DNA of 64,000 nucleotides from Echinococcus granulosus (Eukaryota; Platyhelminthes; Cestoda; Cyclophyllidea; Taeniidae): contig NW_020170517.1 of NCBI RefSeq assembly GCF_000524195.1, forward strand, positions 71,360 through 135,359, written 5' to 3'. The stretch's first letter is position 1. Each line of letters opens with the position of its first letter. This document shows positions 52,770 to 62,254 of this stretch, one piece after another. Position numbers and translations under genes: made by a program. The notes under the pieces are model-generated. The model made no database searches. It saw nothing but the letters and a program-made list of their open reading frames with translations, and was not told the origin of the DNA.

Positions 52770-55700
52770 AGCAGATGGTCTTGACTGTGAAAACTTCTAC
52801 ATGTAATTTGAGGTTGTCTTCTCTGCAAACCAAGTTTGACTACTTTGTAAAGTTGCCAAAGCCTCTTACTTAATATATGGAGAAGGTGTAGTATGTGGTA
52901 GCAGAGCGCACCCTCCTGAGGTGATATATGGTATAGCTCGGTGTGTAAAAACAACTTTCTTCCCTCTGTCCTCCTTTTTCTCCTCTTCTTCTCTTTATCT
53001 GAAATATGCAGGACCTGTCGATCAGTCCAAAGAAAGCTCTCTTCTTATCCTTTTAAGCTATCCAAGTACTTCATACGTCATACTGTAAAAGTGATCTATG
53101 GAGAGATTTTTTACCTGACTTGAGGAAGAGAAGTAGAGATGAAGAAGATACTGCCGCATCCTCATCTACATTCCCATCCGTTTCCTCACGTTTATCCTCC
53201 CCGTTCCCTTCATGATGCATCTCCAAGCAGTGATGGACAACTTTCTTTGGCATTAGGCAGTTACACGCTGATCGGAAGAGAAGATTGGAGAGTGAATGTG
53301 AGGTAGAAAAGGTAGTGTCTATGCCCGGGCTATCTGCTTTAGGGTACAAAAATTGTGGAAAAGTGGAATTCAGAACGAACATATGCCGCGTTGGAAAATG
53401 ATTAGATGCTGGATTGTGTTACCGATTTATGTAGTTATTTGTTTTTTTATAAGAGGAAGTATCTTTATAAAATCGTTTGGCTATTTTCCATAATCAAATA
53501 TCTGATGATCTTCATTCGGAAACATAATTGATCAAAATGTGCACACATTTTTCCCTAAAATTGTTGACACTTATAGCAGGTCAACTTGGCAAGTAAGATA
53601 CATGGCATTTATTCTTCAAAGGAACACATTCTTGTGCTTCCTTCCACGCCTTTTGAAGTAGTAAAGAATTCAAAATCACTAATAATGCCTACCATGTCTT
53701 GCAGCCTACGGGGCAGTTTCGATGGGTCAAGGTCAGGAGGTGCACGCCAGGCGGCTCATCGCAGGTAGCATGACTGAAGGCAAATGGGTTCTCCTACAGA
53801 ACTGCCACCTTGGTCTCAACTTCATGGATGAACTGTTAGATTTGGTGAGTTATGCCAAAAACCATTTATTCTCCTAAGACTATGACAAGACCATTCACGG
53901 ACCGAGAAGGAGTGAATTTAATTTGTAATAGCAGTTAACACTTCTAGTTGACTAGTAATTTTCCTGTCAACTTGGCAGATTTGTGACTCCTCCACTTTCT
54001 TGCCTGGCCTTAGTGTCATAAGCGTGTTATACGAGTTCCTTACACGATGATAATAACTATGGTTGAACCAAATCGTACGTTCCAATCAGACAAAAGAGTT
54101 GTAAGATCTCCCTGGTCTGAGGGCAATTAAACTTCTTAGCATTTGTAAAATTCGTAAGTTTCGTAAAAATTTGCTCTACTTTGTAACAATAGAGCGTTTG
54201 GTCCACAGTGGTGAAATTTCATCAATGACTATTCACGAATATGCTATTAATAGTGATTACGCCGATTTCCTAGATCACCACCTCTCAGAACGTTCACGAA
54301 AGCTTCCGCTGTTGGATAACAACGGAACCACATCCCAAGTTCCCCATTGCCTTGCTACAAATCAGCACAAAATTCACCTTTGATCCTCCAATGGGCGTGC
54401 GAGCCGGCTTACTACGAACCTACGCCATGATTGGTCAGGAGGGCGAGGACCAATTGGAAGCAAGTAGCGCTGTGCAATGGAAACCGCTATTGTATGCGGT
54501 GGCATTTCTCCACACCATAGTACAAGAACGCCGTAAATTTGGACCCATCGGCTGGAACATACCCTATGAGTTTAACCAGGCGGATTTCACCTCTACAGTA
54601 CAGTTCATTCAAAACCATTTGGATGATATGGATGCACACAAGGTACCTTTATTGGAAAGACATAAACTCATCTTTAACAGTGATTTCATTTTCGGATTCT
54701 CACGAAGTTTTTAGTCTACTTAAAAACAAAATGGTGAATTTAATCTTCCAGGAGCAATTATCCTGAATTAAAAAATGTTAAATTTACGAAACCTTAAGCA
54801 GCCTCAGGACTTTCTTAATCTGGAATTTTGTTTGCGAAACCTACCGCATTTAATTAACAATCCAAAAGAGGATAGGTTTCTGTAGGAAGTCATAATTCCT
54901 CCTAACATTAATTTACCAAACAAAAGAGGTAACATTTTTTGTCATAAAATCGGTTTGCTTTTGTTTTAAACTGAGCCGCCGGTAGTCATAACCTGGTGTT
55001 CGTGTGCGTGAGTGGCCAGGACCCTATCGAGGGCAGGTTCGAAAATCAATAATGGGTAATCTATGTAGGATCAACGGGTAGAATTCAGAGCAGATGTCCC
55101 GATTATCAGTGGAATGAGTAGGGAAAGGGAGTATGGACAGTAGGTATATGCCTCGTGGCTAAAGAGGGGCGACTGTCTGGGCGTGCGTCCGAGGGTAAGT
55201 CAATGACTGGCCTTGGCTTGGCTTTTGAGTGGTTGTCAACACTCTTGTTGTACATCTATGCTCGATGAGACCCATTTTCACCTATCTAAAATATCCGGTG
55301 ATTGGACATCGACTGGAACTACTGGAAAAGGCGGACAGATGCATTTTTCTGCAGGCATCCCCGGCTCCTTTATTCTTATTCGTAATTGCGTTTAAGTGAA
55401 TTTTTAGTTAATACCTACTAAGATTTGCGCCTATTTTCATCAACTGCTTGGGGACAAAGTGCCACAAAGGCAGAGCAAAATAGCAAGGATGTAAGAAGTG
55501 TTCTCGGTCTCGGCATTGCTTTATGTCGTGTGACCGCATGCGTTTTTAGGCGGTCTTTAGTCATGTCAGCTATCACCGCTTTGTAAGGAGCAGACGTCAA
55601 TGAGTCCTTGGTGCCACAGGCATTATTGGTTGAAACTCGTTCAGTGACTTCTCAAGCTTAGTAATTCATGATAGGGGTGATGTGATCACGAAATTGTTCA

Positions 55701-58700
55701 ATTAATCATTCCTCCATCACTTGAGGTCGCGCTGCACCATGCAAGGTTCTCCCAAAGGATGGGTCGCTTCATTTCGAGTTTGCAAGCTGTCTTCAGGATC
55801 TGCGTTTAGGGAAAGACTTCGTCTGCTTCCTAACGATCACCATTGGTCCATGAAATTTTCAATAAATTTAATTCAAATTTACTTGAAAACTCCACATTTC
55901 CCCCATTCACCTAAGTACAATGATAAAAACTTCCAAACTGCTATGCAGGACCAACAAAAGACATAATCTATGCTCGATCTCTTTGTGCTTTGCAATCACT
56001 CTAATCTATAATAGCTTTTTTTGGCCTTCAATTAATCGGAGACTTTTATAATCCCCCTCAATCTAAAATGCGGTTTTACATTGAAATCGATGGGGACTGA
56101 ATTTCAGATCATCCAGACTACGGCTTCTAGACCCGCACCTTTTTGGTGCTCTCAACAGCGCTTCGAAAACGATGTTATATAGAGAGTAGCTTTGCAGGAC
56201 CAAGGGCGCAGTGTGTTAAGGGTAGTATAGTCACACAACGCCTTAGACATTGGGGAGGCGCGGTCTTACTGAAGCACGTGGTCACGCAGCCGGTTAGAAT
56301 AAATACATTTACAGATTACAACATAATCTCCTCCCAACACTACATAAATTTACTCCAAATTCCAATTTCCCATAACTCTGGCTCCAGAAACAAATACCCC
56401 GGTCCTAGGCACCTCCGTTTCCACTCCACACTAACAATCTAACTGTCCATTCTAATCCGTCAAGAACGATATCTACATGGAGACATAACATGGGGGAAAT
56501 GAGGAGGAGGATGAAGATCGAAGTAAAGATAAGGCAGTACTTCCTTTCGACCCTTCCTCCTTCCCTCCCTTCCTCAAGTGCAGGGCAAGATCTTCTCAAA
56601 GACCACTTCTGCAGTACGCAGTAGGAAGTAGGGTAATGTCTTTCAAGGATAAGAGGGCAATCATTTGACTGATTGACCAGTCCTACGTGTTCTAATGCAG
56701 AAGAAGCACTGGATGAAGAGGAAGATGGAGACAGCGAATATGTTCTTGCATACCTTTGAGTTGTACCGTAACTCACTTTTGGAGGATGCGTTCTGCTACC
56801 ACATACCTCACCTCCAGATGCTGAGCAGGAGGCTTTGGCAGCTTTAAAAAGGAGTTAAACTTAGTTTGTAAAGTAGATGATCTTGTACCACACCCATCAT
56901 ACTTTGTAGATATTTGATTGGATGGGGATTCAAAATAAGAGGAAGGTTTTTGGGATCACATAGTGCGCCATCGACTGACTGGCGGTTGTATTTGGCAAGT
57001 GCAAAATGGTTACAAGAAGTTGTTGAGGCGTGCCACTCCAAAAACTGTACAGAGTTTTGCGATTCCCTGAAAATCAGTCAAATCTTAATGGAAACTCGTG
57101 TGGTATACTGTTTTGCCAAAATTTTGCACATTTCGAGGCAATAAAAATCATATAATTACATGGGTTGTGGCTTATTTCTCTCTGGAATAATGCCATAAAT
57201 ATTTGCTTTTAAGTTGTTTTATTTAATTTCCCTGCTCCAATATCTCCACAGTTTTCCACAATTCCCTTTCAAAGTCACTTCACTGGGCTATTCTAACCTA
57301 TAGTTTAGTTATACCCACTAGTAAATATGTCATCATTTCCCCTAGTCAAATACGCGACGTAACTCTCACTATAATTCCAGTTTCAAACCAATTTCTTGGT
57401 AGTGCCAAGATGAGAAGGATTTGGGTGATCACTTCACGCACCAAGCACTGTTCATTCCCTTTGTCTGCAGGGAATCTCTTGGCCAACAATCCGCTACATG
57501 ATCGGTGAGGTTCAGTACGGTGGTCGAGTGACTGACGACTATGATAAACGTTTGTTGAACACCTATGCACAGGTCTGGTTTACCGACCGCATCTTCATGG
57601 ACGACTTCCAATTCTACACAGGCTACGGTATTCCAAAAGCACGGACTGTGGAGGAGTATCAGACCCGAATCTCCGAATTGCCCGCTACTGATTCACCCGA
57701 GTGCTTCGGTCTTCACCCTAACGCAGACATCACGTAAATGAAACCAACGACTAAGTTTTTTGCTGGTAGAAGTCGCTGTTTTATTGTGGTCCAGAAGTAC
57801 ATGGCGATTAATTTATCTCAATACCGTGACTGAATTAGGCCTGAACTGTGGAGAACTTCTGTCTTTTTCGCCCAGGTGTCAAACGAACAATGCTTTGGCT
57901 GTACTCACAACGATTGCAAATATTCAACCCAAGGATAGTTCTGGTGGAGGTGGTGAAACACGGGAGACCTTTGTCAATAAAATGGCTGAAGAAATGCTCT
58001 CCAAACTGCCGCCTGATTACAATCCTTTCGAAGTAATGCGATCCTTATTTACGCCTTTGTTGAAGAGGCCGTTTTATTTGCTTCAGTTATCCCATAATTC
58101 ATCCATGGGCTTCACTTGAAAATTTTTACTATCCAATTTCTTCTACTTTGAACAAGCAGATGTTCATTTTCAACTTTTAAACTGATGAACTAGTAAGTGT
58201 GCAGGATTGATGAATTGCTTCCAACTTGCTTTACTCCAGGTGAAAGAGCTGTTACAACAACTGGACCATCTCAAACCACTGCACATCTGTCTGCGTCATG
58301 AACTGGATCGCATTCAGCGGGTGATAAGTTTGGTGCGCAGTACCCTGAGCGATCTAAAGCTAGCCATCGACGGGACGATCATCATGTCGGAGAACCTGCG
58401 TGACGCTCTCGACAACATCTACGATGCTCGCATTCCCGCTATGTGGAAGAAGGTCATTTACATATCGTGAAGTTCAAAATTTACTGATCTGGTTTTGTTA
58501 CTTTTCTTTATTATCCAGAGCAAGCTAGTGATATTATCTAGTCACCACTACCTAAGTAAATTCCGTACCTCTCAATGAAAAGGGAGGCGATTATTCCCAA
58601 TGCTTCTAGATCTCATTCTATGCCTCAAATAAAACCGGATAAGGTAGTAATTAATCAAACTGTTGGTACACTCTCAAACCGATAGGGGTAACATAGACTT

Positions 58701-61699
58701 ACCGTCTTAGCAGCAAGATACCTTTTTCACGCTAATCCACAGTGAAAGGGCTTTTGTTTTTATAATGAATGCAACTTTTTCATCAAGCCCCAGCATGAGA
58801 GGAGAGTGAGCTTTCCTCTTTGCAATTTCTCCCTGCGATGTTAGTTGATGCAGTTGGTAAAGTGCTTCTGAGTTGCCGTTAGAAGCAATTTTGTTCCCAG
58901 CATACACGGGGGCCCAGTAGTTTAATTGTTGATTTCCCTGAAATCTAACTCTATTAACCCATCTTGTAAGCTTAAACGGAGCTCTTGCGTTGCGTCACCT
59001 GTCGTCAAATTGCGTTTTCAGTAGAGCTCGCTACAACGACTTCTCAAATGTAACTACTTTTCTCCTTGTACGGATTCCCATGGCATCAAATGTTGATCAG
59101 ACCTAGCAAATGGGATTCTATATTGCCTGATTTGCAAATCGTTTCCAAGAGCGCAAAGGTTTCCCTTCACTGCCGTGGCACAGGATTTGCAGGAGGTCCG
59201 AAATGCAGTGGTGAAATGTATTGCTTAGAAGTTGTTTTGATTCATTTGATTCTGGTGATGGAATCATTCGGACGGAAACGTCGCTTTCGGTATTTGCAGT
59301 TCAGCGTTAAGCAAACGAATAGATTATTAGTTATTCCTAAACGACCCATTCCCCTTCTACACCAAACTCTTAGGACAGGCAGCACTTTATTCCCAGAGGA
59401 CTAATGCTTACCCCCTTTAAAGGCCAAGCAATTACGGTTGTGATCTCACCATACAATTGGTAGGGGTGGAAAACCAACTTTTTCTTTTTCAAAAACAGTT
59501 AGGACTAATTAACCAGTGTAAAGAAATTGTTTTTTCTTATCCTTACAAGGCACCACAGCATCTCATACTGCATTCCACAGAATTGACTCATGATAATTCA
59601 GCAGATTTTCTTATCCCCATCCCCACTTTTCCCACTTCTTGATGGCAATTTTTTCAGCTTTAGTACTCACCTTTTCTTGACATTGGAGGGTCACATGGTC
59701 ACATGTGAAATAGAACAGACCGTATGGCACTAAAAGTGAGTTAGAAACACGGGTGGCTAGGGCCATTTATCCATCCAAAAGCATATGCTAATAGCTGATC
59801 TTCAACCCAAATGCATCAGCGTACAAAATTAACAAAGTTCCAAATATGTTATGAATTTTTAGAGTTTCACCCAAACATCTTTGCCTTTTCGCATTTTAGC
59901 ATCGTTTTAGCGCTGGCAGACACCCATCTGGCTTATCTTCCGATCTTTGACACCACATGGAGGTGTTCATACCTCCATGGTCCATTTAGCAGTGCTTTAA
60001 ACGCACTGAATTGTGGATAGGGATATTTTGTAAAGCATTACCAAATCGGTTCTATTTTGTGTAAGGCTAACTTGTGCTGGATGCATCTCAGTGAGGCATC
60101 ACTAAAGGAAGTGCCACAACGTCTCTGCGTAGAGTTAGAAAGGAAGCTTTGTAAATAAAATAAAGTGGTATTAGGTAGCCAATGGTAAATACATGCATTG
60201 ATGGTGTCCCACTCCATTGTAGTGGAAATCTAGTTGCTGAAGGCTGAAAGGCTCAAATGATGTTCCAAATACTCAAGTCGATTAATTTCGGCACCTAATA
60301 GGTTTCATGGGACTCGGCGACACTGGGGTTCTGGTTTACCGACCTATTGGACAGAAACACGCAATTGCACAGCTGGCTGTTTCACGGAAGACCCAAGGCC
60401 TACTGGTTAACTGGCTTTTTCAACCCTCAGGTATGTCCTGTTCCCCACTCCAAGCTCCCATCGGCTCATGCAATCTTTTGTGTGTTTAATAATAAACAAG
60501 CTAGTAAGAAACTGGTGCACTACACCAAAAACGCCTTAATGCACTGTGATGTGGCATGTTTAGACGAGCATACAATTTAAGGTTGAAGTACTTGCAAAAA
60601 CGAATCTTTACCTATAATACAATCAAAGAGGAAATCTTGCGGTCATGTAAAAACCAAGACAGGCATAATGAAACTGCCTGGAAGCGCAATGCTACTGATA
60701 TCAATAAGTAGAGGGGGTCAACCGCAGTACTCGATGTTTTAGGGTTTCCTAACGGCTATGCGACAGGAAATTGCAAGAGCCAACAAATTCGCACTGGATG
60801 TGGCAGCTCTGACTAATGAGGTTACGAGGATGTCTCATGAAGAGGTCTCACGGGTACCTCAAGAAGGTAAATTTGCTCCATGGCTATCGACTACTTTTTT
60901 CTCTAAATGAACCGATTTTAAGATATTTATCTTGGATTCATTATAAATAGTCTTTGGAACATATGAACTAAGATCTGAAGTAATCTTTTGCAAATAATTG
61001 ATTTTTGTGCTTTATAAGTTTAATTGCTTGTACATTAAAGTGGGAGCTACGAAGCGGCAAAGCTGAATTATTGTCTCGTCATTCCTAAAAAATAGAAAAT
61101 AAGGCCTTTTTCTTAAATCGTCATCTTAATTTGCTAAAGAGGCCGATTTTTGTGGATATAATGCATTATTTGAAAAGGAAATTGTTCAGGTTGAGAACTT
61201 CTTTTGGAAAATTGGGGTTTGTAATTCCTTCGGGAATTGACAGTGGTGTTTCGGTCTACAGGTTCGTTAAGCTCGCTGCCTTATTGCCTAAAAGGTGCAG
61301 GTAAACGGAGTTGTATAACATTATCATTGCCCCAATATATTAACAATTACGAAGATCTGCCTCTTGCACATATAAACGCCAAAACTTTTCAACACAGGTG
61401 TTTATATCTACGGCCTCTACCTTGATGGCGCCGGGTGGGACAGAAAAGCTGGTCGTCTAATGGAGCCGCCACCAAAATTACTCTACACCCCCCTTCCAGT
61501 CGTCCACTTGTCTACCTACTGCACCACCGGCCAGGCGCCAACCGCACCAGTAACGTCGACAACCTACTACTCCTGTCCGGTGTACAGGAAACCCTCAAGA
61601 AGGGATCTTAATTTCATTTTTCCGCTGCAACTGAGAACAAATCGGGATCCAAGCTATTGGATTCTTCGTGGGGTGGCTCTTCTGTGCGACATTAAATGA
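16381..61699 (+). CDS. DNAH5: Axonemal outer-arm dynein heavy chain, DNAH5/DNAH8 class
   Basis: ATP-driven motor of the axonemal outer dynein arm. Exons: 16381-16411, 17044-17069, 17275-17361, 17493-17525, 17839-17901, 17985-18053, 18342-18401, 18458-18628, 19073-19262, 21345-21510, 22392-22485, 22843-22941, 22983-23164, 23458-23577, 23613-23814, 24595-24690, 24774-25043, 26620-26918, 26991-27142, 27445-27652, 27805-28019, 28238-28503, 28906-29142, 29213-29293, 29367-29893, 29931-30230, 30312-30552, 30854-31207, 33907-34299, 34593-34958, 35168-35340, 35618-35984, 36211-36405, 36650-36892, 37385-37931, 38801-38913, 38983-39414, 39553-39878, 40031-40666, 41694-41902, 42211-42727, 44476-44941, 45054-45241, 45906-46073, 46148-46358, 46428-46612, 46680-46874, 47846-48187, 48501-49050, 49128-49267, 51392-51704, 53705-53844, 54274-54642, 57471-57733, 57876-58032, 58240-58452, 60302-60430, 60743-60866, 61398-61699. 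The phases agree throughout and predict 4,603 residues (human DNAH5 is about 4,624), ending VALLCDIK. A possible extra exon is 28534-28617. One frameshift, in a six-A run at 39723, interrupts the frame. The match to DNAH5/8 rather than other heavy chains is clear throughout. Exon 1, exon 2 and the start are inferred from phase. Confidence 0.97.
19263..21344 (+). other. Dynein intron 9 (2.1 kb)
   Basis: No exon is missing across this intron (DFK G / GT LNKDV joins in phase). It contains one copy of repeat R3 near 20,898-21,000. The remaining sequence shows no gene. Confidence 0.7.
20898..21000. repeat. Repeat R3, copy 1
   Basis: Shares with 59,892-59,990 the series CATTTT.GCATCGTTTTAG, GCTG.C.GACA.CCAT.TGGC and GATCTT.GA.ACCA..GGAG. 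About 100 bases align by eye in the same orientation. No coding content was recognised. Confidence 0.6.
25044..26619 (+). other. Dynein intron 17 (1.6 kb)
   Basis: The flanking exons join in phase 0 (SALE / TPEGQKQ). The intron holds repeat R2 copy 1 and no recognisable gene. Confidence 0.7.
25810..26060. repeat. Repeat R2, copy 1
   Basis: Aligns by eye in the same orientation with 32,700-32,985. Shared words: TATGTGTGTnTG, TTTGGCCTTCT, CTGA..ACC, ATCTG...CAACAG..AG-type segments, and GT(T/C)C(G/T)(T/A)TTCGTG(C/T)TCTTA at the right. Divergence is high with several gaps, so it is an old repeat. Confidence 0.55.
27183..27282. other. Assembly gap (100 N)
   Basis: One hundred N lie within dynein intron 19 (27143-27444). 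The exons on either side join in phase (aac t / tt atc), so no coding sequence appears to be lost. A round 100 is usually a placeholder, so the true length is unknown. Confidence 0.98.
28534..28617 (+). other. DNAH5: Possible additional dynein exon (84 bases)
   Basis: Between exons 22 and 23 a segment bounded by a good acceptor (cctcctttag) and a donor (gtaaga) has an open phase-0 frame of 28 codons ([10 protein letters not shown] onward). It would make the upstream intron only 30 bases. Human DNAH5 has extra residues at this point, but I see no clear sequence match. It could be a real or alternative exon, or chance. Confidence 0.4.
31208..33906 (+). other. Dynein intron 28 (2.7 kb)
   Basis: This splits AKQLPQ from EAKRF without loss of residues. 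It contains repeat R2 copy 2 (about 32,700-32,985). Open frames in 31.8-32.3 and 32.66-33.07 kb have no recognisable family or splice structure. Confidence 0.7.
32700..32985. repeat. Repeat R2, copy 2
   Basis: Same-orientation relative of 25,810-26,060, starting near the CCCGGGAGTATGCTATTGG segment and ending near GTGTTCTTATG. An open frame of 134 codons crosses this copy (32664-33068), but copy 1 does not keep the frame, so I do not call it a gene. Confidence 0.55.
35168..36892 (+). other. DNAH5: Dynein AAA1 (main ATPase site)
   Basis: AAA1 hydrolyses the ATP that drives stepping. The exon at 35618-35984 carries the Walker A loop [10 protein letters not shown], the Walker B/D block [10 protein letters not shown], and [16 protein letters not shown]. 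The next exons give [15 protein letters not shown] and [18 protein letters not shown]. All catalytic residues expected of an active AAA1 are present (Lys-Thr of Walker A, Asp-Glu of Walker B). Confidence 0.96.
37385..38913 (+). other. DNAH5: Dynein AAA2
   Basis: The exon at 37385-37931 carries Walker [42 protein letters not shown], Walker B-like [19 protein letters not shown], and [15 protein letters not shown]. The following 113-base exon (38801-38913) gives [15 protein letters not shown]. The exon junction CAA G / CA TGG is in phase. In axonemal dyneins AAA2 binds nucleotide in a structural role. Confidence 0.95.
38983..40666 (+). other. DNAH5: Dynein AAA3, interrupted by a one-base frameshift
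   Basis: AAA3 is a regulatory ATP site. The Walker A loop is split by an intron: LLIGVQ ends the exon at 39414 and [10 protein letters not shown] opens the next at 39553. The family usually has GEQG, so Val replaces Glu. The Walker B strand [11 protein letters not shown] is reached only after a +1 frame correction at the A6 run 39723-39728. The rest follows normally: [26 protein letters not shown] and [18 protein letters not shown]. Confidence 0.93.
39721..39729 (+). other. DNAH5: One-base deletion in an A homopolymer: frameshift in AAA3
   Basis: Upstream the exon reads TYGPPTG and then GGA AAA AAC TGA, an immediate stop. One more A in the run (A7 instead of A6) restores [18 protein letters not shown], which matches human GPPAGKKMTVFIDDVNMP. 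The exon length (326) is one short of a multiple of three while both flanking introns are phase 0, so exactly one base is missing. Homopolymer miscall or genuine mutation cannot be told apart from sequence alone. Confidence 0.9.
40667..41693 (+). other. Dynein intron 39 (1.0 kb)
   Basis: Flanked by in-phase exons (HFQ / TMYNET). I see nothing recognisable inside it. Confidence 0.7.
41694..42727 (+). other. DNAH5: Dynein AAA4
   Basis: The exon at 41694-41902 carries [15 protein letters not shown] and the Walker A loop [14 protein letters not shown]. The exon at 42211-42727 carries [16 protein letters not shown], Walker B-like [42 protein letters not shown] and [20 protein letters not shown]. 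The AAA4 Walker A ends GKQ, as in other axonemal heavy chains. Confidence 0.96.
42728..44475 (+). other. Dynein intron 41 (1.7 kb)
   Basis: Separates the end of AAA4 (MGMFH) from the stalk ([11 protein letters not shown]). I see no gene or clear repeat in it. Confidence 0.65.
44476..46358 (+). other. DNAH5: Dynein stalk and microtubule-binding domain
   Basis: The exon at 44476-44941 encodes the ascending coiled coil ([17 protein letters not shown] to [14 protein letters not shown]). The exons 45054-45241 and 45906-46073 encode the microtubule-binding tip ([44 protein letters not shown]). The exon 46148-46358 encodes the returning coiled coil ([19 protein letters not shown]). The acceptor at 44475 (gaacaaaag) is weak and was chosen by phase and by alignment to human GVAEKCVDYFQRF. 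Confidence 0.93.
46428..48187 (+). other. DNAH5: Dynein AAA5
   Basis: Exons 46428-46612, 46680-46874 and 47846-48187 carry [88 protein letters not shown] and [13 protein letters not shown], in the DNAH5 order. AAA5 has no canonical Walker A, as usual for the family. Confidence 0.95.
49268..51391 (+). other. Dynein intron 50 (2.1 kb)
   Basis: The flanking exons join in phase 0 (PRKEK / SWKHWF). GC-richer sequence at about 49.7-49.93 kb stands out from the AT-rich surroundings and may be an old insertion. No gene was recognised. Confidence 0.6.
52629..52728. other. Assembly gap (100 N)
   Basis: One hundred N inside dynein intron 51, directly followed by a (TA)n microsatellite, which probably caused the break. 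The true gap length is unknown. Confidence 0.98.
52729..52765. repeat. (TA)n microsatellite
   Basis: An uninterrupted TA dinucleotide repeat about 37 bases long adjoins the N gap. It probably continues into the gap. Confidence 0.97.
52800..53235 (-). repeat. Repeat R1, copy B (inverted)
   Basis: The minus strand aligns with the + strand of copy C (56,465-56,885) over most of its length. The minus strand reads [18 protein letters not shown], against [17 protein letters not shown] in copy C. Shared words in + orientation here include GCCAAAGCCTC, GGTATGTGG or GTATGTGGTAGCAGA, GAC(C)TG.(C)GATCAGTC, CTTATCCTT and ACTTGAGGAAG. Copies B and C form an inverted pair about 3.6 kb apart. Confidence 0.65.
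54643..57470 (+). other. Dynein intron 53 (2.8 kb)
   Basis: The longest dynein intron. The flanking exons join in phase 0 (MDAHK / [10 protein letters not shown]). It holds repeat R1 copy C. Nothing else is recognised. Confidence 0.75.
56465..56885 (+). repeat. Repeat R1, copy C
   Basis: Inverted relative to copy B. The + strand near 56,791-56,847 reads [17 protein letters not shown] and then a stop. A 123-codon minus-strand frame (56405-56776) also crosses the copy, and copy B keeps related residues in that frame too (VCGSR.HPP, VQS/VNQS-like words). Both strands therefore look similar because the DNA is homologous; the true coding strand, if any, is undecided. Confidence 0.65.
58453..60301 (+). 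other. Dynein intron 56 (1.85 kb)
   Basis: The flanking exons join in phase 0 (MWKK / VSWDSATLG). It contains repeat R3 copy 2. A 66-codon minus-strand frame at 58707-58907 has no recognisable family. Confidence 0.7.
59892..59990. repeat. Repeat R3, copy 2
   Basis: Same-orientation relative of 20,898-21,000, starting CATTTTAGCATCGTTTTAGC. About 100 bases align by eye. Confidence 0.6.
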
Positions 61700-62254
61700 C
61701 GGGCATTTCACGGACACTGGGAAACAGCAGTTTCCTCACCGAAACCATGCTTCATAAATGAATGTTATTAATCCATTAATTCAAAATCGCTTTAACCATG
61801 AAACCAGTAATGTGTATTACTTCAGGTTAAGCATCGATGAAGTGATTCCGCGTTTAGCATTTGCGAATATAGGGCATGTTTAGCCAGCGATGGTTGATGG
61901 GAGGGAAGAGTGTTTGGGTCCCTATCATATGAGTGAATTTACGGTGTTCTGAGATAAAAAGTCGGTTGAATTTGATTTGGTCTACCAAGATCACTGCTTG
62001 GTAAGGTTCTCGAAAAACGATATTTGAATTTTATCAATTTAAACTGCAACCGAGATTGAGGGAGTAATTAAAAACAATCACAAATGCATCGGCAAAAAAC
62101 AAATGAATTTTAAGCTAATACGATTCGTCATTGTGGCAGTTTTGTTTTATATGAGAAGCAACGCAAATAGTACCTTATGTCACATCACGACAATGTTTTA
62201 ATGTGCCAGTTACATTAGTCGGTGCCTGGGCGCACGCTTTTGTTCTCGTTTGTG
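61700..62254. other. Intergenic region between dynein and the ABC transporter gene
   Basis: This 555-base space contains the dynein 3' UTR and the presumed 5' region of the next gene. No canonical AATAAA was seen. A weak acceptor-like site (gttacattag, AG at 62217-62218) precedes the next start codon by 36 bases. Confidence 0.6.

Larger units (their letters stand above)
51705..53704 (+). other. Dynein intron 51 (2.0 kb)
   Basis: Contains an assembly gap, a (TA)n tract and repeat R1 copy B. The exons on either side join in phase (cta g / cc tac), with no missing residues against DNAH5. Confidence 0.75.
48501..54642 (+). other. DNAH5: Dynein AAA5-AAA6 region
   Basis: Exons 48501-49050, 49128-49267, 51392-51704, 53705-53844 and 54274-54642 carry [28 protein letters not shown] [100 protein letters not shown] and [13 protein letters not shown]. 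Introns of 2.1 and 2.0 kb separate these exons without any missing residues. Confidence 0.94.
57471..61699 (+). other. DNAH5: Dynein C-terminal domain
   Basis: The last six exons encode [129 protein letters not shown] and the terminal [13 protein letters not shown] followed by TGA (61697-61699). The 43-residue exon at 60302-60430 is in phase with both neighbours and is easily missed, because its first half lies in a frame that looks closed upstream. Confidence 0.95.

Noticed and set aside
55030..55045. GGTTCGAAAATC word resembling a tRNA B box
   Set aside because: No A box or cloverleaf can be formed around it.
16381..61699. Frameshift as a sign that the dynein gene is a pseudogene
   Set aside because: All other exons, splice sites and catalytic motifs are intact over 4,600 codons, which points to a functional gene with an isolated sequence error or recent allele.
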